Assembly: GCA_944389895.1 (NCBI GenBank)
Contig: CALXOA010000128.1
Span: forward strand, 1-64,000
Length of the DNA stretch: 64,000 nucleotides
Direction: 5' to 3'
Origin: an uncultured Victivallis sp.
Lineage (GTDB): Bacteria; Verrucomicrobiota; Lentisphaeria; Victivallales; Victivallaceae
Made by a program: the position numbers and the translations under genes. The notes beneath the pieces were generated by a model. The model was not told where the DNA came from and ran no database searches. It worked only from the letters and a program-made list of their open reading frames with translations. Shown one piece after another: positions 42,208 to 51,409 of this stretch. The first letter of the stretch is position 1; each line of letters begins with the position of its first letter.

Positions 42208-43473
42208 ATGATGGAAAAGCAATCGGAAAAAACTGCCGGCAATCTGCGGGAACTGGTCTATCGCGGAGTCGAATCCGAGGAGCTCGACTACAAGGCGGCT
42301 TTCGGCTGGACCGACCTCTCCCGCGTCGCACGGGCAAAAATCATCCGGCACTGCCTCGCGCTGGCCAACACCAAAGGTGGGTACGTGGTGATCGGCGTCG
42401 GGGAGGATGCCTCCGGTCATCCATCCGATTATCAGGGACTTACCGAACGGCAGGCACACTCCTTTGATCCTTCGACGGTGGGACCTTTCATGAACCGGTA
42501 CGTCGAACCGCCGATCGATTTCACGATTGAGCGCCCGGTGATCGACGGCAGGCGATACGCGATCTTCGTGGTGCGTCCCTTCAAGACGCTGCCGCATGTC
42601 TGTACCAGCAATGTCGACGGGGAACTCCAGACCGGGGTATTCTACATCCGCACCAGTGACGCGTCGAGCCGTCCCGCATTCCGGGCAATCGAGATGCAAT
42701 CTCTGATTCAAAGAGCATTGCGCAATCAGCGCGAGGCGCTCGGCAGGATGTTGCGCGGCATCCTTTATGAGAACCGCTCGACCGTCGGCGGCGACGATAT
42801 GACCGAATTTGCCGACGCCGCGGCACATGCGGCGATTTTCTTCAAGCGGCGTAAAAATCCCCCCTCCGATCGGAGCTGGCTGCTTGCGGAGCTGTCGGTG
42901 GCGCCGCCGGAATATCATCCTGAACACTTCACGCTGAGTGAATTGCGTCGTGCCGCAGCCGAAGCGTGGACATTGCTCGCCTCATCCTGTTTCATCGAAC
43001 CGGGCGAGCTGGAGAAATCCTATCTGACCAACGTGTCGCTGCGTTCTCTGCCCGAAAACCGGCTCAAAATGTGGCAGCTCTTCAAATCGGGCCAGTTCCA
43101 CTACATCGCCTACTGGCCGGCACCGGACCGGAAACTCTCCTTTGACACACTGGTGACAAACCTGGCGGAAGCAACCTGCTTCCTCGGAAAACTCTATTCC
43201 AACCTCGGATTCGCCGAAGAGCTCCTGACCATCAAACTGGAACTCTCCGGAACCGAAAACTTCGAGCTGATCCATCCCGGGGAGAGCTCCGGCAGCCGCT
43301 GCAGGATCCCCGAAATCGAAGTGGAGATCCGCCGCAGCGCCGCCGATCTGGTCAGCGGGTGCGACCAGCATGCCGCACGTCTGATCCGGGAGGTCTCCGA
43401 ACGCTTCAACCTTCCCGACCATGATCTGCGGAATCTGCCGGACCAGATCCGCAGCCACCTTGAAAAACGGTAG
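42208..43473 (+). CDS. AlbA_2 (Schlafen-like) domain protein
   Basis: A 421-residue protein whose N-terminal 150 residues form a divergent-AAA/AlbA_2 domain: ELDYKAAFGW, IIRHCLALANTKGGYVVIGVGED and the ending VFYIRTSDASSRP. The C-terminal 260 residues are unrecognised, without helix-turn-helix signature or membrane segment. AlbA_2 proteins are usually DNA- or RNA-linked regulators or defence components. The gene sits between a zinc-ribbon protein and dinG, with 9-10 base gaps, suggesting nucleic-acid handling. I cannot assign a function. Confidence 0.78.
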   Translation: MMEKQSEKTAGNLRELVYRGVESEELDYKAAFGWTDLSRVARAKIIRHCLALANTKGGYVVIGVGEDASGHPSDYQGLTERQAHSFDPSTVGPFMNRYVEPPIDFTIERPVIDGRRYAIFVVRPFKTLPHVCTSNVDGELQTGVFYIRTSDASSRPAFRAIEMQSLIQRALRNQREALGRMLRGILYENRSTVGGDDMTEFADAAAHAAIFFKRRKNPPSDRSWLLAELSVAPPEYHPEHFTLSELRRAAAEAWTLLASSCFIEPGELEKSYLTNVSLRSLPENRLKMWQLFKSGQFHYIAYWPAPDRKLSFDTLVTNLAEATCFLGKLYSNLGFAEELLTIKLELSGTENFELIHPGESSGSRCRIPEIEVEIRRSAADLVSGCDQHAARLIREVSERFNLPDHDLRNLPDQIRSHLEKR

Positions 43474-43482
43474 CGTCTCCCG

Positions 43483-45606
43483 ATGATCAAACCGATCGAC
43501 ATGCCGTTCGACTCCGAAGCGGTTCCTCCCTTCCCCGATGACTTCAGCCCGACCGACCCCACGGAAGAGGATACGGATACCGATTTCGACCCGTCGGAAT
43601 TTGCCGGGGAAACCGTGGAGGCGGCAGCCGGCTCCGATATCCCGGCGCAGGCGTTGCGTCCCGATTGCGAAGCGTTCTTCTGGCCGGGCGGCCCACTCAG
43701 ACAGGCGGCGTCCCAGGGAGGACGTCCTTACGAATTTCGACCGCAGCAACTGGAAATGGCCGGTGCGATCGCCGATGCTCTGAACAACGGAACCAATCTC
43801 TGTATCGAAGCTCCGACCGGAGTCGGCAAGAGTTTCGCCTATCTGATTCCGCTGATCTACCGGTCGCTTCAGTGCGGTCGTCCGGCGCTGGTCACCACGG
43901 AGACGATCAACCTGCAGGAGCAGTTGATCGAAAAAGACATCCCGCTGCTGCGCAAGTTAACCGGAATCGATTTCAGGGCGGCCCTCGCCAAAGGAAGACA
44001 CAACTATCTCTGCCGCCGCCGCTTCGCTCTGCTGACGGGAGACCGGCGTGACGAACTGCTCCCCGCGCCGGCGCTTGCGCTCGACATCAACCGGCTCGGA
44101 AGATGGATGGAGCGTCCCGTCGACGGAGAGCGCGACTCGATCGACTTCCGGATGGAGCCGGGCACCTGGAACCTGGTCTGCAGCGAGGGGATCAGCTGCC
44201 TCGGCCCCAAATGCGAATTTTTCCGCAACTGCTTCTACTACAAAGCGCGGCAGGCCTGGGAAACCGCGGACATCATCGTCGCGAATCACGCACTTTTCTT
44301 CACCGATCTGGGAATGCGCGCGGCATCCGGCAGTGCCGGAGCACTTCTGCCGAACTACGGTGCGGTCTTGATCGATGAGGCCCATACACTCGAAGACAAC
44401 GCCGCGGAGCACCTCGGCCTGCATCTGTCGCGACTCAGCATTCTCGCGACACTCAACCGGCTCTACAATCATGAAAGTGCCCGCGGCCTTCTGATGCGCG
44501 GGGGAGCTCCTCCCGAGTTGCGCGGGCTGATCACTGAGACGCGAGACGAGGCCTACGGGTTCTTTGCGCCCTTCGAAAACCTGTTGCACGAACGTGCAGA
44601 GAGCGCCTTGATGCTCAGCGATCCGACACGCTTTCCCGATCGTCTCTCTCCGAAACTGGAGGCGCTTTATCATAAAGTCGCTGAATTTATCGAAGATGAG
44701 GAAGATGCCTCCTTCCGGGCCGAAGTGGAGGCCCAGCTGACCCGCTGCCGGGAATTTGTCACCGGGATCGACCAGTTCACCCGCCGCACCATCCCCGACG
44801 CGGTCTACTACATCGAATCCGACCGCAGCTCCGTCACGCTGCAGGCGGCACCGCTCAATGTGGCAGAACTTCTCGGGGAACTTCTGTTTCGTCAGGATTT
44901 TCCGGTGATTCTGTGCAGTGCGACACTGACGGTGCGCCGGAATTTCGACTACTTCACCAGCAGAACCGGATTCTGCAACGGAACGACCCTGCAGCTGGAT
45001 TCCCCCTTCGCTCCGGATCAGGCGCGCATCTACATTCCACGTGACATGCCCGATCCCAAAGCGGAAGAGTATGCCGACGCCCTGCTCCGCGAAATTCCCC
45101 GTTTTGTGGAGATGACCGAAGGCAAGGCCTTCGTACTCTTCACCAGCTACGCGACGATGCGCCGGACCGCCGATGCTCTGCGCAACTACTTCGCCTCGAA
45201 GGGGTGGATGCTTCTGGTACAAGGGGAAGAAATGACCCGTTCCGGCCTGTTGCGGGAATTTAAGGAGGATGTACATTCCGTCCTCTTCGGCACCGACAGT
45301 TTCTGGACCGGCGTCGACGTCCCCGGGGAAGCGCTGAGCAACGTGATCATCACCAAACTGCCCTTCGCGGTCCCGAGCCACCCGCTGATCGCCGCACGCA
45401 TGGCGAAAATCAAGGCCGAAGGACGGAGCGATTTCGCCGAATACAGTCTGCCGGAAGCGGTTCTGAAATTCCGGCAGGGCACCGGCCGGTTGATCCGCAG
45501 CAGCGACGACCGCGGCATCATCGTATTGCTCGACCGCCGGGTCATCTCCAAGAACTACGGACGGCTCTTTCTCGACTCCCTGCCCTATCGCTTCGAAATC
45601 GTCTGA
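43483..45606 (+). CDS. dinG: DinG/XPD-like ATP-dependent DNA helicase
   Basis: A 707-residue superfamily 2 helicase with an iron-sulfur domain. The first 60 residues are acidic and unstructured. Walker A is PTGVGKS at 111-117, the [4Fe-4S] cysteines lie in VCSEGISC, KCEFFRNC, and the DEAH box is IDEAHTLED. The C-terminal helicase half has FGTDSFWTGVDVPG and QGTGRLIRS. DinG unwinds D-loops and R-loops with 5'-3' polarity. No exonuclease domain is fused, as in E. coli. It is the last gene of the 41478-45606 group. Confidence 0.94.
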   Translation: MIKPIDMPFDSEAVPPFPDDFSPTDPTEEDTDTDFDPSEFAGETVEAAAGSDIPAQALRPDCEAFFWPGGPLRQAASQGGRPYEFRPQQLEMAGAIADALNNGTNLCIEAPTGVGKSFAYLIPLIYRSLQCGRPALVTTETINLQEQLIEKDIPLLRKLTGIDFRAALAKGRHNYLCRRRFALLTGDRRDELLPAPALALDINRLGRWMERPVDGERDSIDFRMEPGTWNLVCSEGISCLGPKCEFFRNCFYYKARQAWETADIIVANHALFFTDLGMRAASGSAGALLPNYGAVLIDEAHTLEDNAAEHLGLHLSRLSILATLNRLYNHESARGLLMRGGAPPELRGLITETRDEAYGFFAPFENLLHERAESALMLSDPTRFPDRLSPKLEALYHKVAEFIEDEEDASFRAEVEAQLTRCREFVTGIDQFTRRTIPDAVYYIESDRSSVTLQAAPLNVAELLGELLFRQDFPVILCSATLTVRRNFDYFTSRTGFCNGTTLQLDSPFAPDQARIYIPRDMPDPKAEEYADALLREIPRFVEMTEGKAFVLFTSYATMRRTADALRNYFASKGWMLLVQGEEMTRSGLLREFKEDVHSVLFGTDSFWTGVDVPGEALSNVIITKLPFAVPSHPLIAARMAKIKAEGRSDFAEYSLPEAVLKFRQGTGRLIRSSDDRGIIVLLDRRVISKNYGRLFLDSLPYRFEIV

Positions 45607-45660
45607 GATTCCGGACGGCGACCTGACGCAGAGAACGCCCGCCTCTTCTTCCGGAACGGC

Positions 45661-46584
45661 TCAGAAGAGCAGCAGATCACGCAGCAGGCTTCGCACCCCC
45701 TGTCCGAAACGCCGGTAATCGTGCCAGGAGGCAAGATGTCCGGCACCACGCCGGAGATGATAGGCGGCCAACCCCTCGATCAGTTCACGCCGTTCCGGCG
45801 ACAGATCGACGGCCGCCAGCCGTTCCGCCAGCGCCGCGTAAAGCCGACCCGTCCGCTCCCGTTCCGAACGCCCACGCCGGATCAACTCCCGCAGCCGTGC
45901 GGTGAAACCGCCGCGTTCAACCTGAGTATAGTTCCCGGTATGGCACCGGTATGCGGTCAGCCGTTCCGGAACAACCCGCAACCGCCCCTGCGCCGCAGCC
46001 AGCGAGGCCAGCCAGAAGTCATGACACGCCTCAATCGACGGAAACGGCAATGCAGTCTCCAGCAAAGTACGGCGGAACGCCATGTCGTGCGCATAGCCCA
46101 GCGGCCTGACCAGAAGTTGCTCCTCCAGCTCCCCGGCCGGAATACGGACTATCGCTTCCAGAGTCCGCCCCTGAAGTTCCCAGGCGGAATACCCCAGTTC
46201 CCGCCCGTCGCCATCCACGACGCGGCTGTCGCAGAACACCAGCTCACACTCCGGGTGATCTTCCAGTTCACGGCAGAGCCGGGCCACCTTTCCCCGATCC
46301 CACACATCGTCCTGATCCGCCGGAAAAATGAACTCTCCGGTACAACGGCGAAAAGCCGCCTCAAAGTTCCGGCAGATCCCCAGACGCACAAGGTTGCGAT
46401 GATAATGGATCCGCGAGTCGCGCCGGAGAAACGGTTCAACCGCATTCCCGGTCAGGGAGTCCGGGGAGTCGTCGCAGATCACGATTTCATCGGGGACACG
46501 CTCCTGGGCCAGCAAACTTTCCAGCTGCGCGCCGATCCACTTTTCCCCGCGCCACGCGGCCAACGCTACAGAAACCGTACTCAT
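45661..46584 (-). CDS. Family 2 glycosyltransferase
   Basis: A 307-residue GT2 enzyme. The N-terminal GT-A domain has VALAAWRGEKWI, CDDSPDS and the metal-binding PADQDDVWD. The C-terminal part looks like rhamnosyltransferase-type GT2 proteins. There is no membrane segment. Its ATG overlaps the ABC transporter stop (ATGA at 46581-46584), fixing the start. It is the last gene of the nonulosonic acid operon and probably adds a sugar to the glycan exported by the neighbouring ABC protein. Confidence 0.9.
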   Translation of the reverse strand: MSTVSVALAAWRGEKWIGAQLESLLAQERVPDEIVICDDSPDSLTGNAVEPFLRRDSRIHYHRNLVRLGICRNFEAAFRRCTGEFIFPADQDDVWDRGKVARLCRELEDHPECELVFCDSRVVDGDGRELGYSAWELQGRTLEAIVRIPAGELEEQLLVRPLGYAHDMAFRRTLLETALPFPSIEACHDFWLASLAAAQGRLRVVPERLTAYRCHTGNYTQVERGGFTARLRELIRRGRSERERTGRLYAALAERLAAVDLSPERRELIEGLAAYHLRRGAGHLASWHDYRRFGQGVRSLLRDLLLF

Positions 46585-48275
46585 AGCCGGATCACCCGGT
46601 CGCATTGTTCGATCGTGCTCAGCCGATGAGCGATCATCAGGATCGTCAGGCGCCCTTTCAGCAGATTCAATGCATCGATCAAAGCCTGTTCCGTGTCGAC
46701 ATCCAGCGCACTGGTCGCTTCATCGAGCATCAGCACCTCAGGCCGGCAATAGAGCGCCCGGGCAATACCGATCCGCTGGCGCTGCCCGCCGGAAAGCCGG
46801 ACTCCGAGCTCCCCGACCGGAGTTTCCACCCCCTCGGGAAGGGAGTCGACGAAGCTGCGCAGCTGTGCCATTTCAAGACATTCGGCAATGCGATCCTCAT
46901 CGATTTCCTGCTCCGGTACACCGAATGCGATATTCGAGCGGATGGTTCCGTCGAGCAGATAGATGTTCTGGGGCACATAGCCGATCTGCCGCTGCCAGGA
47001 CGCCGGATTCTCCCGGATATCGCGCCCGTCCACGGTGATCCGCCCCGACTGCGGTTTCAGAAGCCCGAGCAGAATATCCGCCAGCGTCGTCTTGCCGCAC
47101 CCGGTGGCTCCAATGAAGGCGACGCTGGAGAGACACGGAATCTCTGCGGAAAAATTCCGCAGAACAGGCCGCCCCTGCGGCTCGTAGGCGAAAGTGATGT
47201 TTTCGATCCGCAGCATTTCACGGAAACGAATCGGCGGCGCGATGTCCGCCTTCTCCTCCCGCGGCAATCGGGTCAGGTCGTGATAAATCGCATCAAACGA
47301 ACAGAGCGTCTGACGGATCCGCACCAGATTGTACTGCACCCGCGAAACCGCGGGAAGCAGCCGGAACATCGCCATCGCCAGCAGCGACACCGTCAACAGG
47401 ATGGTTCCCGATGCCATTCCGGCGACGGTGAAGAGCGCCAGCAACACCATGGCCAGCACAACCACCAGCGTTTCGAGAGTCAGGCGGGGAAACTGCCCGG
47501 AGAAATAGAGCAGCATTTCGGCCCGGTAGCGCGCTCTCTGATTCCCGGCGTAAAGTGCGCCGAACCGCTCCTCGAGGTTGCGGACCTTGACCTCCTTGAT
47601 TCCGCCGATTCCCTGCATCAAGCTCTGGAAAACGGCCTGAGCCTCCTCCATCTGAACCCGCCCCAACCCGAAGTTGTACCGCTTGAACGGCAGATACAAC
47701 CCGACGGCGAGCAGCAGGAGTACAGCTCCGGCGCCGAGCGTCGTGAACGGCATGAAGCACATCAGCATGCCGACAATCGCCGCGATCACGATACACTCCG
47801 AAATCAGCATCATCAGCGGCAGCAACACGCCGGTGGTGATGTTGCAGAGCAGATTGATGTTGTTCAGGAGTTCCGACGAGTTGTGGTTGAGATGGTAGGA
47901 ATACTCGGTTTTCAGATAGTTTTCATAGAGCCGCACCGACCAGTGATACGCCTTGTCATAGATGAATTTCGACTGCCAGTAGGTCAACAGCAATAGATAG
48001 AGGTTCTTCAGAATGTAGAAGACGATGATGACACCGCACAGCGTCAACAGAAATCCCGACAGGGAAGAGGGATTCGCAAGCTGATAAAACATCGCCAGAA
48101 ACCGGTTCTGCTCAAGAAGTTCCGGCTTGGTCAGCACGGCGACGACCGGCATCAGGATCGAAATACCGATGATTTCGAGCCCGCCGCCGATCACCATCAG
48201 GGCGATCAGCGCCAGCATCACGGCCTTGTCGGCCGGAGTCATCAACACCCGGATTTCACGCAACAGTTTCAGCAT
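46581..48275 (-). CDS. ABC exporter, fused membrane and ATPase domains
   Basis: A 564-residue half-transporter. Residues about 15-320 hold six membrane helices and the ATPase follows, with GATGCGKTTLAD (Walker A), LSGGQRQRIGIARAL (signature) and LMLDEATSALD (Walker B). The MsbA/PglK-like arrangement fits a flippase for lipid-linked oligosaccharides. It lies between an unrecognised probable glycosyltransferase and a GT2 in the nonulosonic acid operon, so export of the modified glycan is the likely role. The substrate is inferred. Confidence 0.93.
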   Translation of the reverse strand: MLKLLREIRVLMTPADKAVMLALIALMVIGGGLEIIGISILMPVVAVLTKPELLEQNRFLAMFYQLANPSSLSGFLLTLCGVIIVFYILKNLYLLLLTYWQSKFIYDKAYHWSVRLYENYLKTEYSYHLNHNSSELLNNINLLCNITTGVLLPLMMLISECIVIAAIVGMLMCFMPFTTLGAGAVLLLLAVGLYLPFKRYNFGLGRVQMEEAQAVFQSLMQGIGGIKEVKVRNLEERFGALYAGNQRARYRAEMLLYFSGQFPRLTLETLVVVLAMVLLALFTVAGMASGTILLTVSLLAMAMFRLLPAVSRVQYNLVRIRQTLCSFDAIYHDLTRLPREEKADIAPPIRFREMLRIENITFAYEPQGRPVLRNFSAEIPCLSSVAFIGATGCGKTTLADILLGLLKPQSGRITVDGRDIRENPASWQRQIGYVPQNIYLLDGTIRSNIAFGVPEQEIDEDRIAECLEMAQLRSFVDSLPEGVETPVGELGVRLSGGQRQRIGIARALYCRPEVLMLDEATSALDVDTEQALIDALNLLKGRLTILMIAHRLSTIEQCDRVIRL

Positions 48276-48284
48276 GGTCGCCTC

Positions 48285-49286
48285 TCAATACCTGATGTAA
48301 CGCCAGATCATCTTCAAATAACGCAACGGATTCACCTGAAACCAGAGATCCAGCAGGGGATTTCCCTGCGCCCGGTACGCCTCCCACAACAAGCGGTGCA
48401 TCTCCTCCGGCGTCACACAGTCATGAATGCCGAGATGATATTCGACAAACGCCTTCTGTTCCGGCGTCACCTGATCGTTCCTCGCCTCAAACAGCCGGCA
48501 CATGGCCTGATATTTCCGATTGTGCTCGATATCGATCGCCCCCGGCGGACAATTCGGATCGGAATGGTTGAACAACTCCGGCGGAGTTCCTGCCAGAAAA
48601 AACGGGATTCCCATCTCCACCGCATAGAACGTATAGGAACCGATACTGTTCGATGTCGCATACCGGAAATGACGCAGGACCTCGTAAAACCGTTCCGCAA
48701 AACGGTAATCCGATGCATTCCCCGCGGTATAAACGGGAAATCCGTTGCGTATGAACTCCTCGTGACGCCCTTTCTGAATATCATGCATATGCATGGAGAT
48801 GCAGATCGGCTTGTACTTCTCCGGCAGCTCCCGCAACATCCGCTGATAGGATTCCATCTCCGTGTCGACCTCGTAGCCGGGCGTACTGTGGGAGTGAAAA
48901 ACCAGCGTGCCCCGCGCGTCCGGCGCCTTTTCCACCCCGCGGGATCTCCGGTAATAGACAAAGGGAGAGAGCATTGTATAGCAGGGGCGGGAGGAAAGTT
49001 TGCGGAACTCCTTCACATTTTCCGGGGAGTGATAAAACTGGCAGTATGCACCTGAATTGAGTTCATTCGGCGGCATGTTGCACCAGTAAGGACCGGCGCC
49101 GTGATCGGAGTAGACGTGAAGCGGCAGATATGCCGGATAGTGCGCATATTCCCGGATATGGCGTCCGAAAGAGTAGACCTCGACCGGCCAGTTCACCCAG
49201 CGCGCCATTCCGCGCCGAACGTGCCCGTAGCTGGACATGCGCCGCAATTTCCGTGACGAATAACCGGTATAATCAAAAAGTGTCAT
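48285..49286 (-). CDS. Unrecognised protein of the nonulosonic acid operon, possibly a glycosyltransferase
   Basis: A 333-residue cytosolic protein that I cannot place firmly. The first half is aromatic-rich (HYPAYLPLHVYSDHGAGPYWC). The second half has STPGYEVDTEME, ISMHMHDIQKG, and TSNSIGSYTFYAVEMGIPFF. That last pattern, Ser/Asn-x-Gly-Ser-x3-Tyr-Ala-x-x-x-Gly, resembles the nucleotide-sugar-binding end of GT-B capsule and sialic-acid-type transferases. Its place between the aminotransferase (15-base gap) and the ABC exporter (9-base gap) fits a transferase that uses the CMP-sugar made upstream. This is inference. ATG 49286 is preferred to a TTG three codons earlier. Confidence 0.7.
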   Translation of the reverse strand: MTLFDYTGYSSRKLRRMSSYGHVRRGMARWVNWPVEVYSFGRHIREYAHYPAYLPLHVYSDHGAGPYWCNMPPNELNSGAYCQFYHSPENVKEFRKLSSRPCYTMLSPFVYYRRSRGVEKAPDARGTLVFHSHSTPGYEVDTEMESYQRMLRELPEKYKPICISMHMHDIQKGRHEEFIRNGFPVYTAGNASDYRFAERFYEVLRHFRYATSNSIGSYTFYAVEMGIPFFLAGTPPELFNHSDPNCPPGAIDIEHNRKYQAMCRLFEARNDQVTPEQKAFVEYHLGIHDCVTPEEMHRLLWEAYRAQGNPLLDLWFQVNPLRYLKMIWRYIRY

Positions 49287-49301
49287 CCCCCTCAATCCTT
49301 T

Positions 49302-50630
49302 TTAGTTGATCCGCTGAAATCCGGAGACCGCGGGTGCCCCCTCCAGCGCGGCAGCAACCCGGTTCCCGCGGATCAACGAAGCAAGTTCCCCCCACACCTC
49401 ATCTACTGCATTCAGATAGGCTTCGACCGCTTCCGGGGTGTGAGCGTACATGGAATAAAACTGCATTCCCGCCAGGAAGCCGCGTTTCAACATTTCCTGC
49501 GTAAAGAAAGCCCGCCGGACATTGTGATCTTCGGCAAACGTGAAGTGCAGCATCGGCAAAATTCCGCCGATCGACAGATCGAGACCGTGTTTTTCGGCCA
49601 GCTTCCGCCAGCCCTCCGCCACCATCCGCCCCGTTTCCTGCAAATGGGACGATACATCGTTGGCGATGAATTTTTCAATCATCGCCAGAGCAGCCGCAGG
49701 ACCGGTCCGTTCAGTCCAGTTGGTGCTGGTAATGAAACTCTTCTGCGCGGCCGCCATGAACTGTTCCCGCCCGATCACGGCGGCGATCGGGAACCCATTG
49801 CCAAGCGCCTTCGAAAAGACCGCGATGTCCGGCTGCCACCCCAGCTTCAGATGCGCCCCTCCCGAACAGAGTCGAAAACCGGCGGAAATCTCATCCATAA
49901 CCAGCGGAATGCGCCGGCGCCGACAGACCTCCTGCACTTCGGCCATGAAATCAGCTTCGGGCATGTAATTGCGGATCGGCTCCATCACCACTGCCGCCAG
50001 ATTATCACCGGCCTGCTCAACGGCCGATTTCAAACTCGGGATGTCGTTGTAATGAAAGGGAAGTGCCGTACCGGCCAGACACCGGGGAACTCCGGTCGGC
50101 AACAACCCGGGAATCAGGTGTTCCCCCAGAGCGTTCTCCGTTCCCAGATTGGCAGCCAGATACCAATCCATCCAGCCATGATAACCGCAAAAAACAATGA
50201 CATCCTTTCCGGTCGCCGCCCGGACAATCCGAACGGCAACCGCCATTGCCTCTCCTCCGGAGCGGGCAAAACGCGCCATCTGCGCCCATGGGTGCAACTC
50301 GATGAGCTTCTCCGCCAATGCGACCTCTTCCGGAGGATTCAACGATGACGCGGACCCATCGGCAATCACCTCCATCACAGCGCGATTGACATCAGGATCG
50401 GCATATCCCAGAACCGTGGCACCAATTCCCCCGATGCTGAAATCAAGATAACGATTGCCATCGAGATCCACAACTTCAATTCCCTGCGCTTTTTTGAAAT
50501 ATGTCGGCCAGACCCCACGGGAAAAAAGATCAGGCCGTTTCGACAGTAACTGTGTCATGCCGGGAATGATCCGTGCGGCCTTCTTCTGAAGTTCCAGGCA
50601 ATTTGCCAGCTTAACTTTTTCTGCGTTCAT
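49302..50630 (-). CDS. Class III aminotransferase (glutamate-1-semialdehyde aminomutase-like)
   Basis: A 442-residue PLP enzyme. It has the family glycine loop SGGEAMAVAVRI, MDEISAGFR and the PLP-lysine motif FSKALGNGFPIAAV. GSA-like aminotransferases outside heme synthesis often aminate sugar-derived aldehydes. It lies in the nonulosonic acid operon beside an aldo-keto reductase and a CMP-sugar synthetase, so it may add an amino group to the nonulosonate or a precursor. The ATG at 50630 has AGGAGG 12 bases upstream and overlaps the end of the preceding gene by 20 bases. Confidence 0.88.
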   Translation of the reverse strand: MNAEKVKLANCLELQKKAARIIPGMTQLLSKRPDLFSRGVWPTYFKKAQGIEVVDLDGNRYLDFSIGGIGATVLGYADPDVNRAVMEVIADGSASSLNPPEEVALAEKLIELHPWAQMARFARSGGEAMAVAVRIVRAATGKDVIVFCGYHGWMDWYLAANLGTENALGEHLIPGLLPTGVPRCLAGTALPFHYNDIPSLKSAVEQAGDNLAAVVMEPIRNYMPEADFMAEVQEVCRRRRIPLVMDEISAGFRLCSGGAHLKLGWQPDIAVFSKALGNGFPIAAVIGREQFMAAAQKSFITSTNWTERTGPAAALAMIEKFIANDVSSHLQETGRMVAEGWRKLAEKHGLDLSIGGILPMLHFTFAEDHNVRRAFFTQEMLKRGFLAGMQFYSMYAHTPEAVEAYLNAVDEVWGELASLIRGNRVAAALEGAPAVSGFQRIN

Positions 50631-51399
50631 AAACGATCTGATCCTCCTGCTGAGATTTCCTATAACCTTCATTTCGCAAAAAACGGCAGTTCAGCCGGTC
50701 GATTTCCGGGTGCCGCTGGAGCAACGCCAGAACCTCCCGCCAGGAAAATGCGGGATTTTCCGGATAAAGAGATTCAAAAATCCGGGAAACCACTTCGAAA
50801 TCAGCGGGTTCATCAACCGTCCACCGCAATTCGGAAAAATCCCCGGTTCCGAAATGATTTCCAATACGAAACTGTTCGGGATGCGAGTAGATATAAGGCG
50901 TCACATGCTCCCGTTCGGAACGCAGCCCGGCATTCCGCCAGGCACTTTCCAGGCACGAAAAACGCATCACTTCACAGTCAAGACCATCGGGGAATGTCGG
51001 TGGATGAACATTGCTGACATAATCAAAATCCCCCTGATCAAAAAGAGCGATCGTATCATCCACCACCCCCGGATCGATCAAAGGACAATCCCCGGTAAAA
51101 CGAACGACGTTTTCCGGTCGGTAATGTCTGGCGGCCATGAAAAAACGCTCCAGTACATCATTCAGACTGCCGCGAAAACAATCCACCTTCAATGTCCGGC
51201 ACAACGCTTCCAGTGGATCATCCTGTTCATCATCGCCTGTGGCGACAATGATCCGATCCAGCCGGTGCGAACGAGCAATCCGTTCCAGTTGCAGCTCCAG
51301 CATGGGTTTTCCGCAGATAGGCCGCAGCACTTTCCCGGGTAACCGCGAAGATGACAACCGCGCCTGGACGATTCCCAGATATTTGATTTGCCGTTCCAT
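50611..51399 (-). CDS. SpsF/PseF-type cytidylyltransferase
   Basis: A 262-residue nucleotidyltransferase. The start IVQARLSSSRLPGKVL contains the CTP-binding motif, followed by FTGDCPLIDP with the metal-binding Asp and TVDEPADFEVV. SpsF-like proteins make CMP-activated nonulosonic acids (CMP-pseudaminate) from the free acid and CTP in the cytosol. In this operon it follows pseI and the aldo-keto reductase. Its C-terminal 25 residues are polar and extend into the overlap with the aminotransferase. Confidence 0.88.
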   Translation of the reverse strand: MERQIKYLGIVQARLSSSRLPGKVLRPICGKPMLELQLERIARSHRLDRIIVATGDDEQDDPLEALCRTLKVDCFRGSLNDVLERFFMAARHYRPENVVRFTGDCPLIDPGVVDDTIALFDQGDFDYVSNVHPPTFPDGLDCEVMRFSCLESAWRNAGLRSEREHVTPYIYSHPEQFRIGNHFGTGDFSELRWTVDEPADFEVVSRIFESLYPENPAFSWREVLALLQRHPEIDRLNCRFLRNEGYRKSQQEDQIVYERRKS

Positions 51400-51409
51400 C
51401 GTATTCCAA

